Shown: positions 56,111 to 64,000 of the stretch, one piece after another
Position numbering within the stretch: the first letter of the stretch is position 1
How the letters are laid out: every line of letters starts with the position of its first letter
Assembly: GCA_963575745.1 (NCBI GenBank)
Contig: CAUYUJ010003547.1
Coordinates: 228,501-292,500, forward strand
Source: Prorocentrum cordatum
Lineage: Eukaryota > Sar > Dinophyceae > Prorocentrales > Prorocentraceae
DNA length: 64,000 nucleotides
Reading direction: 5' to 3'
Position numbers and translations under genes: made by a program
The notes under the pieces: model-generated
Told to the model about the DNA's origin: nothing
Seen by the model: only the letters and a program-made list of their open reading frames with translations
Database searches by the model: none

Positions 56111-56690
56111 CCACATGAATGTTTGGGAAAATAACAAAAGGTTTTTCCACAATTCAAAGACGAAGAGAACCCTTGAGCTGGCTTAGATATACAATTTTGC
56201 TGCGAAGACAAATTAATTTCATTGAGGTTTAAGCTTGGTGTTTAAGTTTCCGCCGGCGCTGCTCATTGGTACTGAAGAACCTTTGATGTATTTGAAGGGT
56301 TCCTGTGTAATCGAATCCTACAATGATATGTTTTGAACACTTTGAATACTAGTTTAAATCTTGCAGCGCTACTATGTACAACTTCGGCGCCTTACTCAGC
56401 CCCTAGAATTGCCATCGCCAACTATGGTTCCCGTGCGTCGCTTGAGCAAAACCACTCACGGATTTAAGTCCGAACTTCTTGACGAAGGTTTATGGCTATC
56501 GAGTATTTTCTCAAAGCCAGGCCAATTTTGAGCAACACTTCATTCCCCAAATGGTTATAGAGCTTTCAGCGGGAAAGCCTGAGGTGATGTTAATTGTGAC
56601 CACCCCTGCGGCTGAGGCCGCATCCCATAAAGTAAACACTCGTCCCCTAATGTTTGCAGCAATCTCTTGCCGTGTTGGCAGCTGGTCTCT
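56111..56690. other. Lower-GC stretch, no recognised gene
   Basis: A + frame from 56,479 reads VYGYRVFSQSQANFEQHF and PQMVIELSAGKPEVMLIV but shows no known domain. It could belong to the retroelement downstream. Confidence 0.25.
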
Positions 56691-56719
56691 TGGAAGATCC
56701 CGACCAACCTGCGCTCTTG

Positions 56720-57235
56720 GGCCTCTTGGGGTCCTCTTGGGCCGTCTTGGAACCATCTTCGGGCGCCTTGGAGCATGCTTGGTCTCGGCAGTACGAATAC
56801 GGCGTAATGTGCGAAGGTTTTTGGCCACGTGGACGCGAACATCGACCCCCCCCTGGCTCGAGCCCTGGGTCGAGGCCCCAGGCCCCCTGGCCCCGGAGCA
56901 TCCGCCCCGGAGCACCAGCCCCATTCGCCCTGGAGCTCTTTGTTTTCGTCGTGGTTCGTTCGTTCGTGGTAGTTCGTCCCTGGCCCTGCCCCCGCCCCCC
57001 GTGGCTCGAGCCCAGGCCCCCCCTGGCCCCAGAGCACCACCAGAGCCTTTTATTCAATCGCTTCGCTCACTCCGCCGGCCCATATTGTAGCATCGCTGGC
57101 ACTTGCTTGCGTGCTTGGGGGGGCATTTGGGATGCCTGGGGCCGCTTGTGGGCCTCTTGGGGGCCTCCTGAGGGCTTTGTGGGGGCATATTATAGGGCCT
57201 CGTGGGGGCCTCTTGGCGGCTTGTTTGCTGGAGCA
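56720..57235 (+). repeat. CTCTTGGGG minisatellite and GTTCGTCCCTGGCCC repeat
   Basis: 12-bp CTCTTGGGGGCC-type words occur at 56,720-56,765 and 57,118-57,235. Between them, 56,845-57,045 carries CTCGAGCCCTGGGTCGAGGC, CCCCTGGCCCC.GAGCA and TTTTCGTCGTGGTTCGTTCG, a ~125-bp family seen again at 59.26 and 60.41 kb. Confidence 0.7.
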
Positions 57236-57299
57236 CCGCCGGCGCCAGAAAGACCGCAAGTTCTCTCGGAAGTGTTGTTCTCGGTTCGGAACTCGACGC

Positions 57300-58286
57300 G
57301 GCGGTGGGCGGGATGAACGCGAAGCGAGCTTCTGATGACTCTGGCGTGGTTGCAGAACTTCTACACAACGCGCCAGCTTCATTCAGGAACTTATTGTTAT
57401 CATTGTACAACAGAGTATTGCTGGAGGGGCTTCCCCCGGAGAGCTGGCGACGAACCCTGTTCCAGACGCTTCCGAAGAATTCGAAAGGTGTATCTGTTTC
57501 TGACTACCGGCCCATCGCCAGCGTACGGGTCTTGTACAAGTGGTTTGCATATTTGGTGCTGGGGCGCTTAGAGAAATCGTTGGACAAACACCAACCTGAA
57601 GAACAGCACGCGTTCCGGGCCGATTACCGCATCGAGGAGCACCTCCTGACAGCAAACATGTCCTTGGACAAAACGAGGTCAGTTGGTGCCCCAATTTAGG
57701 CTGTGAGCTTGGACTTGTCGAAGGTTTTCGATCGAGTGGGTTGGTCTGCTCTGGCCCGCTTTGCGCGGGCACGGTATCTCCGTCCACCTCATATATATAC
57801 TGCAGGTGCTTTGCGAGAACCAGGCCGGGCAGGTGAAAGGCAACTTTCAACGCAGCGACCCATTGACATCCGAGCAGGAGTCCGGCAAGCCTGCGTTCTC
57901 AGCCCAAGGTTTTTTCTTATGCTTGTTGGAATGGGCGATGGCCCGTTGGCGACAAAAGTCCGGGACAGCAGGTTTTGATTTAGGGGATGGACTACGAGGA
58001 TTACTGGATTCACGGTTTGCTGACGACGTTGTTTTTCTTGCTAGGTCGCAAAAAAGAGGCTGCGATTCTTTTGACGTCGCTGGTAGACGAACCTGCCGCA
58101 GTTGGCCTGATGCTGAGCGCTGACAAAAGTGACGCTCTGACTACCGAGGCGCAGCCGCCGGACAAGCTTCTGCTCCCATCCTGCGTATGCATCAAACGTG
58201 TGAACTCTCACAAATGGTTGGGATACATAATGTCAACGGACGTTGAAGCAGGACCAGCAATACCACCTTCAAGCTGCTACGAGGGC

Positions 58287-58331
<45 letters not shown>

Positions 58332-58850
58332 CCGCGAGCCGGTGCATCCTCACGCTTGAATTATTTTCATGCTCTCATCGCCCCGATTGCTACGTTTGGC
58401 TCTGCGCACCGCGTGATGTACGCAACCGACAGGAAGAAGCTGAACGCTGCGCGTCGCAAGCTTCTTCGACAAGTTGTCGGGCCGCCGGGCGGGGTTGATT
58501 GGACTAGGACTAGTCCATGACATGAGACTTTGCACATTTGGCACGAACGTGCGTCCGACAAATTACAAGGCACCAGACCAAACTATGGTCGGAAATGCTG
58601 CTTCGACAGCACTGGAACTTCGCCGGGTACGTCGCAAACATGCCCGCCGACAGGTGGCTATCTCGTGTTCTTGCATGGCCACCTGCCAAAACAGGTCCCA
58701 AGGGAGACCGCGGAAAGTCCAGAGCTTTTGCGACCAGCGCGGGATCGGCGATTGGAGAGTAGCAGCCAGAGACGCACGTTCTTGGAATTGTATGACCGGA
58801 CATTTCTTTCACCACATGAGCGCTTGCTAGTTTTCACCCGCCTGTGCCCT
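57300..58850 (+). pseudogene. LINE-type (non-LTR) reverse transcriptase, decayed
   Basis: The RT of a non-LTR element copies RNA at a nicked target. The N-terminal palm/fingers frame (to 57,699) includes VSVSDYRPIASVRVLYKWFA, then EEQHAFRADYRIEEHLL, the usual LINE order. It is cut by TAG at 57,697-57,699, and in the same frame SLDLSKVFDRVGW follows (catalytic Asp 57,712). Motif AGVRQACVLSPRFF (near 57,880) is in that frame, but WAMARWRQKSGTAGF and FADDVVFLA (FADD 58,016-58,027) are in another. SADKSDALTTEA and HKWLGYIMSTD come next in a third. A 44-nt T run (58,288-58,331) interrupts; SSRLNYFHALIAPIATFGS and then QHWNFAGYVANMPADRWLSR (near 58,600-58,660) complete the C-terminal region. No endonuclease domain is seen. 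Confidence 0.85.
58288..58331 (+). repeat. 44-nt poly-T run inside the LINE RT
   Basis: Uninterrupted T between the WLGYIMSTD part and the C-terminal part. It could be a homopolymer expansion or an antisense poly(A) insertion with no body. Confidence 0.95.
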
Positions 58851-58904
58851 AAGCGGCCGCCCTTTCGCGGACATATACAGAATGCACCTTGACCTTGACC
58901 TTGG

Positions 58905-59165
58905 GGGCCTCGTGGGGCCTCTCGGGTGCTTTTTTCGAGGGCCTTTTTGAGCGTTCCTGGGGACCCCCCGGGGCCGAGGGCTCGAACTATCCGTGCGGCT
59001 CTCCCGTCTGGGCCCCTCTTGGAGCTGTTTGGGGGGCCTTTGGGGCTGTCTTGGAGGCCTCTTGGGTCGTCTCGGAGCCTCTGGAGCGGTTTTTGGGCCT
59101 TCTTGGGGGTTTCCTGGGCCGTCTTGGGCGATCTTGGGGGCCGGGGTAATTTTCGCCCGGGGACC
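58905..59165 (+). repeat. CTCTTGGGG / GTCTTGGGC minisatellite
   Basis: Imperfect ~10-13-bp words of the same family as module B directly downstream of the LINE remains, ending near GGCCGGGGTAATTTTCGCCC. Confidence 0.65.
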
Positions 59166-59254
59166 CCAGGGGCAGCCCCGCGCGCGCGAACCAGAAATAT
59201 TGTTAACAGGGCGCGGGGGAGATCTTAGCACGCCTCTGGCCCGTTGGGCCCGCT

Positions 59255-59510
59255 AACTTTCGTCGCGGTTCGTTCCGTCCCTGGCCTTGGCCCCCGCCCC
59301 AGCCACACTCTGGCCCTGGGTGGAGGCCCCCGCCCCCTTGATTTCGTCGTGGTTCGTGGTTCCTTGTGCCCCCATTGCAGCCCCCCCCTCTGGCCCTGCG
59401 TCAAAGCCCCAGCCCCCTTGTTCGTGGTCCGTCCCTGGTCCCAGCCCCCGCCCCAGCCCCCCCTCTGGCCCTCGGTCGGCGCCCCAGTCTCCCTCTTCCC
59501 CTGATGACGG
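59255..59510 (+). repeat. TTCGTCGTGGTTCGT / CCCTGGCCC repeat, second site
   Basis: Two to three units of TTTCGTCGTGGTTCGT, CCCTGGCCTTGGCCCCCGCC, CCTCTGGCCCTGGGT and GGCCCC. Same family as 56.85 kb and 60.41-60.79 kb. Confidence 0.7.
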
Positions 59511-59629
59511 CTTGGGAGTATTCGACCCCCCACCGCGTATTGTTTTTTACACAGGTTTCCCCGCAGTTGGGTTTTCGCTTGCATTGTTTTCCAAAGTGCT
59601 GCTCTCGCTGAGGCGCCGGCTTCATTTTC

Positions 59630-60190
59630 GGGCTCCGCTCGTTCCGAATCGTGCTCCCGCTGCAGCGCTGGCGTAATTTCCGCCGGCACGCCCGAGCCGG
59701 CGCCCGGGCCGGCGCTCCGGCCGGGTCTGGAGCCGGTTCCGGCCGCCGCCGGAAAATCGAATTCCGAGGCGGCGCCGCAAAATGGCCATTCTAATACACA
59801 TTTTTCTTTTGAGAATGCTGAATTTCTGCTTCCGGCGCCCGGCGGGCCTCCGGGGCCGATTCCGACCCCCGGGCCGGCGCCCGAGCCGGCGCCCGGGCCG
59901 GACACCCGAGCCGGCGCCCGGGCCGGCGCCCGGGCCGGGTCCGGAGCTGGTTCCGGCCGGCGCCGGAAAATCTAGTTCCGAGGCGGCGCCGGAAAAAAAC
60001 AATTCCAATACACATTTTTCTTTTGAAAATGCTGAATTTCTGCTTCTGGCGCCCGGGAAGCCTCCCGGGCCGATTCCGGCGTGCTTCCGCTCGTTCCGAA
60101 TCGTACTCCCGCTGCAGCGCTGGCCTCATTTCCGCGCTTCCGCTCGTTTCGACTCGTGCTCTCGCTGCAGCGTTGGCGTCATTTCCCGTG
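59630..60190 (+). repeat. Two-level duplication (about 245-bp and 51-bp units)
   Basis: A block with GGAGC.GGTTCCGGCCG, GCCGGAAAATC.A.TTCCGAGG, CGGCGCCG.AAAA, AATACACATTTTTCTTTTGA, AATGCTGAATTTCTGCTTC and TGGCGCCCGG occurs at 59,730-59,850 and 59,945-60,065. A shorter unit, CGCTCGTTCCGAATCGT.CTC with CCGCTGCAGCGCTGGC and ATTTCCG, occurs near 59,637, 60,088 and 60,139. GCGCCCGGGCCGGCGCC palindromic words fill 59,690-59,720 and 59,870-59,940. Confidence 0.7.
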
Positions 60191-60404
60191 CCATGCCACG
60201 GCGTGCAATGCAATGCTAGGTTGATACTACGTTTCGCGGTGCTCTTCTACGCCATGCCACGCCATGCTCTACAATGCATCGCGTGCCCTTTCGGGATCAT
60301 TGCCCTGCTCGACATCCGATTGTGCGAATAGAGAGGGGATCTGCGCCATGGTAAGGGATGGGAGGGAGGGGCAGGATGTCAGATGTGACGCGAGCGCACC
60401 TAGT

Positions 60405-60790
60405 TTGGCCCCCTCCCCCTCTGGCCCTGGGTCGAGGCCACAGCCCCCCTGGCTCCAGAGCAACAGCGCCCAGGCCCCGCAACCCATTATTTTTGTCGTG
60501 GTTCGTGGTGCGTCCCTGGCCCTGGCCCCCGCGCCAGCCCCGCCACCCCTCTGGCTCTGGGTCGAGACTTCACCCCCTCTTGCCATGGAGCCTTCGCCCC
60601 CTGACCCCGGAGCCCTTGATTTTCGTCGTGGTTCGTCGTGGGTCATCCCTGGCCCCCGCCCCAGCCTCCCTTCTTGCCCTGGGTCGAAGCCCCAGACCCA
60701 TCGCCCCCTCCCTCTGGCTCGAGCCCTGGGTCGAGACCCCAGCCTTCCTGGCCCCGGAGCCGCAGCCACCCTGGCCCCGGAAGCGCCGTC
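60405..60790 (+). repeat. TTCGTCGTGGTTCGT / CCCTGGCCC repeat, third site
   Basis: About three ~125-bp units with TTCGTCGTGGTTCGTCG, GTCCCTGGCCCTGGCCCCCG, CCCCTCTGGC.CTGGGTCGAG and CCCCGGAGCC. Confidence 0.7.
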
Positions 60791-61059
60791 TCCCCGGCAC
60801 AACGACCCGAAACCCCACTCCTCCTCCTGCACCTCGTCCTCTTCCCACAATCAGTTTTTAAAATTTCCCCTTCCTGTCTTCCCTCCCCCTTTTTTCTTCC
60901 CCATCCCCCTTGCCCCAGAGAGGAAACCCCCGACCTGTCCAGACATATTGGGTCGTGTTTCAACTACATTTTCGGATGCGACGGAAGCCCAATTATTCGA
61001 ATGAACATTTTGGGAGGAGGTCAAGACCTTGTCCCTAATACCCAGACTTCCTCGTCCTT

Positions 61060-61962
61060 GTGCTCCTCATCTGCCCTCGTCCTGCGCTTGCACGTTCAAC
61101 GCGCTTCCTCAGCGTCCTACCCTCCTTTCATTATGTAGATGCCTGGGCTTTGAGCACTTTCGAAAAACCCGCCTCGGCCTCGCTGGCGAAATGCCTCCCC
61201 GCACCTGTCCCAAGCGGCCAGCCGCTCCTTTCCCCGAGCAGTGACCTCGCCGAGACCTCAGCGACAGTGGAGCACCGCCGCCGCGCTCCACGCCTGCAAC
61301 AGCGCTTGCATCGTCTTCCTAGCTTGCAGGAAGTACAGGATCTGTCTCTACAACCACTGCGCATCTGCGCGGCAAAGCCAGGACAGAGCAAATGCACGCA
61401 GCTGCACCTGCTCGCGCCGCGCGTGCCCCGGCGCACCGCGCGGCAAAGCCTGCCCCCCGCGCTGCGGCAACCCTTGCGCGCGTCGTCACAGCTTTGGCGA
61501 CTAGCGCGGCCGACAGGGCTGCCCTTCCCACAACGTTCGGCGCGCGCCCTTCACCCACCCGCGCAAGCGTTGCCGCGCACCACCGTGCCCACAATGCTGC
61601 AAGGCGTGCCGCAAGGCAGCGCCAGCGCGCGCCGCTTGCGCCCCGCGGCGCAACGCGGCCCGACGCAGAACCCGTGCCGCCACCGCCCCACAGCGCAACG
61701 CGGCCCGACGCAGAGCCCGCGCCGCCAGCGCCCCAGAGCGCAATACAGCCCGACGTGCGGCCTACGCCGAGGCAGCGCCAGCGCGCGCCGCCAGCGCCAC
61801 TGGGGCACTTTGAGCGCGTCTTGGAAAGCCTCTTGGGCGTTTGTTGGGGCCCTCCCCCCCCAAACCTCCCCAGTCGGCCCTCTGGGAGTGCCCGCGCGGG
61901 CCTGTCGGCGCGTTTTGATATTTTTCGCCCCGCCACGTCGCGCCTCCGCCCTTCATGCCTGA
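61060..61962 (+). other. Open frame over a 45-48-bp tandem repeat, doubtful
   Basis: A 300-codon + frame has no recognised domain. Within it GCGCAACGCGGCCCGACGCAG recurs near 61,649 and 61,697, with a variant near 61,738 (about 45-48 bp apart), reading AQRGPTQ-type repeats. A - strand frame (61,319-62,215) is equally long, so I do not call a gene. Confidence 0.25.
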
Positions 61963-61984
61963 TTGTGCAAGAGCCACGGTGCGC

Positions 61985-62215
61985 GCGCCACTTGTTGTGG
62001 ATCGTGGCCCCAAGGGCGCGACTGTAGGGCAATTTGCATGAGATCGTGGCCTCCGGGGCGCGAACATGTATATTTTTCGAAAAGATGGTGGCGTCGGGGA
62101 TGCGCGCGTGGCGCAATTTGCAATGCGTCGTGACCTCGGGGATGCGAACACGGCGTACTTTACGATGGATGATTGCGTCGGAAGCGCGAATCTCATGCAT
62201 TTGTGCGTGTCCCAC
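61985..62215 (+). repeat. About 43-46-bp tandem array
   Basis: Five units of GATCGTGGCCTCGGGG.GCG, CGAACATG and GCAATTTGCAATG-like sequence, near 61,998, 62,043, 62,085, 62,129 and 62,172. Confidence 0.65.
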
Positions 62216-62970
62216 GGCCCCTCAGGAATTCAGATAACGCGAGTCGGGGGTGGTAGCGTGTTTTTTTCGGCCCCACCTCGCGTGGGCTACAACAATTTAC
62301 AGGAGGAAGCAGAAAGCAGGATTGTGACATTGGAATCCGGAATTTGGAATTGGAAGGGATCTAATTGGATATGCCAACAGGATCCCACCCCGAGCCCAAA
62401 CAAGAGAGACATCGTTTATATGTTAGAATGAACGCTGTGGCATTCCAATATGATTGCCTTGGACCGTGCCAGGAACCCACATTGACTCCAATTCGGAGGA
62501 AATTCATTCACGTCCAGCAAGGCTTCGATTCTGATGATGACAGCACATACTTAGATGGGTGCGGATTCCATAAAACATTATATATAGCTATTGTGCACTA
62601 TAGGATCTTATCAACATGCACAAAAAAAAAGAAAACTAGTAAAACATAATGAACATAGAGAAATCAATAGTGACAAATAATAATAAATAGTGAAACATAG
62701 TGAAAATAATGAAACAAATAGTGAATATGAACAAAATAACCAATTCTAAGAAAAATCACACACCAGCTTGCTTCTCTCCCTTTCTCTCCTGATCTTCCGC
62801 AGCGGCAGGCCGCTTTTACATTGCAAGTTGCACAGTGCAGCGGTTTGGTCGCTTCAGAACTTTCGTTTTTAATCGCGTCAATGTTGGCTGCGGGGCCGAG
62901 GGCGCCGCGCGTGGCACAGCGAGCATCCCAGGCAGCCATTTAACGAATTCTCGAATTCGGCTGGGCGATT
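62216..62970. other. Lower-GC stretch, no recognised gene
   Basis: Relatively AT-rich. AATAGTGAAACATAGTGAAA words form a short repeat near 62,655-62,725. A + frame at 62,428-62,649 (about 70 residues, with RRKFIHVQQGFDSDDDSTYL) reads naturally but has no known motif. Confidence 0.3.
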
Positions 62971-62972
62971 TC

Positions 62973-63120
62973 AAAAAAAAAAAAAAAAAAAAAATGAAGC
63001 CAAAAACGGCTGCGACGAAATCGTTATCCTGTTCTCCCCCTCCTCCTCCTCCTCCTCCTCCTCCTCCTCCTCCTCCTCCTCCTCCTCCCCCTCCTCCTCC
63101 TCCTCCTCTCCCTCTCCCCG
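62973..63120 (+). repeat. 22-nt poly-A, then (TCC)n
   Basis: A run at 62,973-62,994. TCC triplets cover about 63,038-63,115, interrupted once near 63,090. Confidence 0.85.
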
Positions 63121-63294
63121 CGCAAAGCGGTTGGGCCGCTGAGGGCAGAATGGGGGGGCGGGAGGGAAGCGAACGCAAAGCGGTTGGCCCGCTCAGGGGG
63201 GAGGGGGAAACGGACGAGGGAGGTGGCGGAGGGCGGGGGGGGGGGGGGTAACCGCTTCAGAAGAGGATCTATATGTATATATGTGCATATATAT

Positions 63295-63565
63295 AAGAAG
63301 ACAACGCCATGCAACAAAAACACACAACACAAACCAATAACGCAAACACAATTCATAAAAAACATAAAACAACACAAAACAACAACACCACAACATGCGG
63401 TTTGTTGTTTTTTTGTTGTTTGTTGTTATGTCGTTTTTGCGCTGTCCAGCGTTGCCTGGCGCCCGCCCTGCAAGACAATGCAAAAACAACAAAAACAACA
63501 TAGCAACGACAAACAAAACAACAACGACAACAAAAACAACATGAACACAACGCCCATACAACATC
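63295..63565 (+). repeat. AAC-rich low-complexity stretch
   Basis: AACAACACAAAAC words are common on both sides of a TTTGTTGTTTTTTTGTTGTT stretch (63,400-63,430). The two could pair as an imperfect inverted repeat. Confidence 0.6.
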
Positions 63566-63591
63566 CAGCCAACATCCAGCCTGCTGCCAAT

Positions 63592-63610
63592 GGAAGGGGG
63601 GGAGGGGGAT

Positions 63611-63661
<51 letters not shown>

Positions 63662-63900
63662 GCGGCAAGAGGATAGAGGAGGGGGGGGGGGGGGGGGGAG
63701 GAAGAGGGGAGAGGGAGGACGAGGGGGGGGAGGGGGGGGAGGAGGAGAAGGGGGAAGATGATAGAGGAGGAGGAGGTAGGGGGAGGAGAAAGAGGAGGGG
63801 GAGCAGGAGGAGGGGGAGGAGGAGGAGAAAGAGGATAGAGGAGGAGGGGTAGGAGGAGGAGAAGGGGGAGGAAGAGGAGGAGGAGGAAGAGGAATGGGAG
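63592..63900 (+). repeat. 50-nt poly-G followed by a GGA-rich tract
   Basis: G homopolymer at 63,611-63,660, then GGAGGAGG/GGGGGA words to about 63,900. Both true length and assembly are uncertain here. Confidence 0.85.
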
Positions 63901-64000
63901 GAGCTTCGGAGCTTCGGATTTGGGGGCGCCGAGGCCCAGGAGTGCCAGCACCAAGGGGGTGCCGAGGCCCCGAGAGGGGCGCCGAGAAGGAAGGGGGGGA

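Noticed and set aside
62973-62994. Poly-A tail of a processed retrogene
   Set aside because: No recognisable coding sequence lies immediately upstream, and a TCC microsatellite follows.

Overview
The window looks like nuclear DNA of a eukaryote with a very large, GC-rich, repeat-dominated genome, most probably a dinoflagellate. This is an inference. It rests on GC-rich composition throughout, many trinucleotide and minisatellite blocks, unknown coding stretches all on the + strand, Ty1/copia-type and LINE-type retroelement remains, and no bacterial-style operons, RNA genes or CRISPR. One exact 11-base match to the end of the dinoflagellate spliced leader (39,676-39,686) is weak extra support. 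No intact, confidently named cellular gene is visible.

Layout. 0.3-2.3 kb: coding-like sequence of unknown product, broken in several frames. 3.0-4.2 kb and 13.97-15.0 kb: two copies of one composite repeat with a (CCA)n core. 5.9-7.5 kb: about ten ~155-bp tandem units with alternating CG tracts. 8.1-8.5 kb: a ~65-bp tandem array. 8.9-11.7 kb: a short 'S' repeat running into a ~100-bp satellite with GC palindromes. 12.1-17.3 kb: GAT, GAG and purine microsatellites. 17.4-18.2 kb: coding-like, unknown. 19.9-29.5 kb: one degenerate Ty1/copia-type gag-pol with domains in the order gag, protease, integrase, reverse transcriptase, RNase H. Three different repeat blocks are nested inside it, in the protease, the integrase and the RT. 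29.6-30.9 kb: poly-G and a GGGACAGTG minisatellite. 31.3-35.6 kb: a broken coding unit of unknown family with a Nudix-like segment. 35.6-41.8 kb: mostly unrecognised, with short tandem repeats. 41.8-47.1 kb: repeat cluster containing two further copies of the modular element seen inside the copia protease. 47.8-52.5 kb: nothing recognised. 53.1-56.1 kb: S repeats interrupted by a CT-rich block. 57.2-58.85 kb: decayed LINE-type reverse transcriptase, flanked by 12-bp CTCTTGGGGGCC minisatellites. 59-64 kb: GC-rich tandem repeats, then AT-richer sequence and long homopolymers.

The most interesting structure is the set of satellite-bearing repeat elements with recognisable ends (S, the modular A-E element, and the (CCA)n element). 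They recur at separate sites and, in two cases, sit inside retroelement coding sequence. They therefore look like mobile units rather than simple local expansions. The retroelement copies carry in-frame stops and lost catalytic residues, so this locus encodes no functional pol. No pathway or operon can be inferred.
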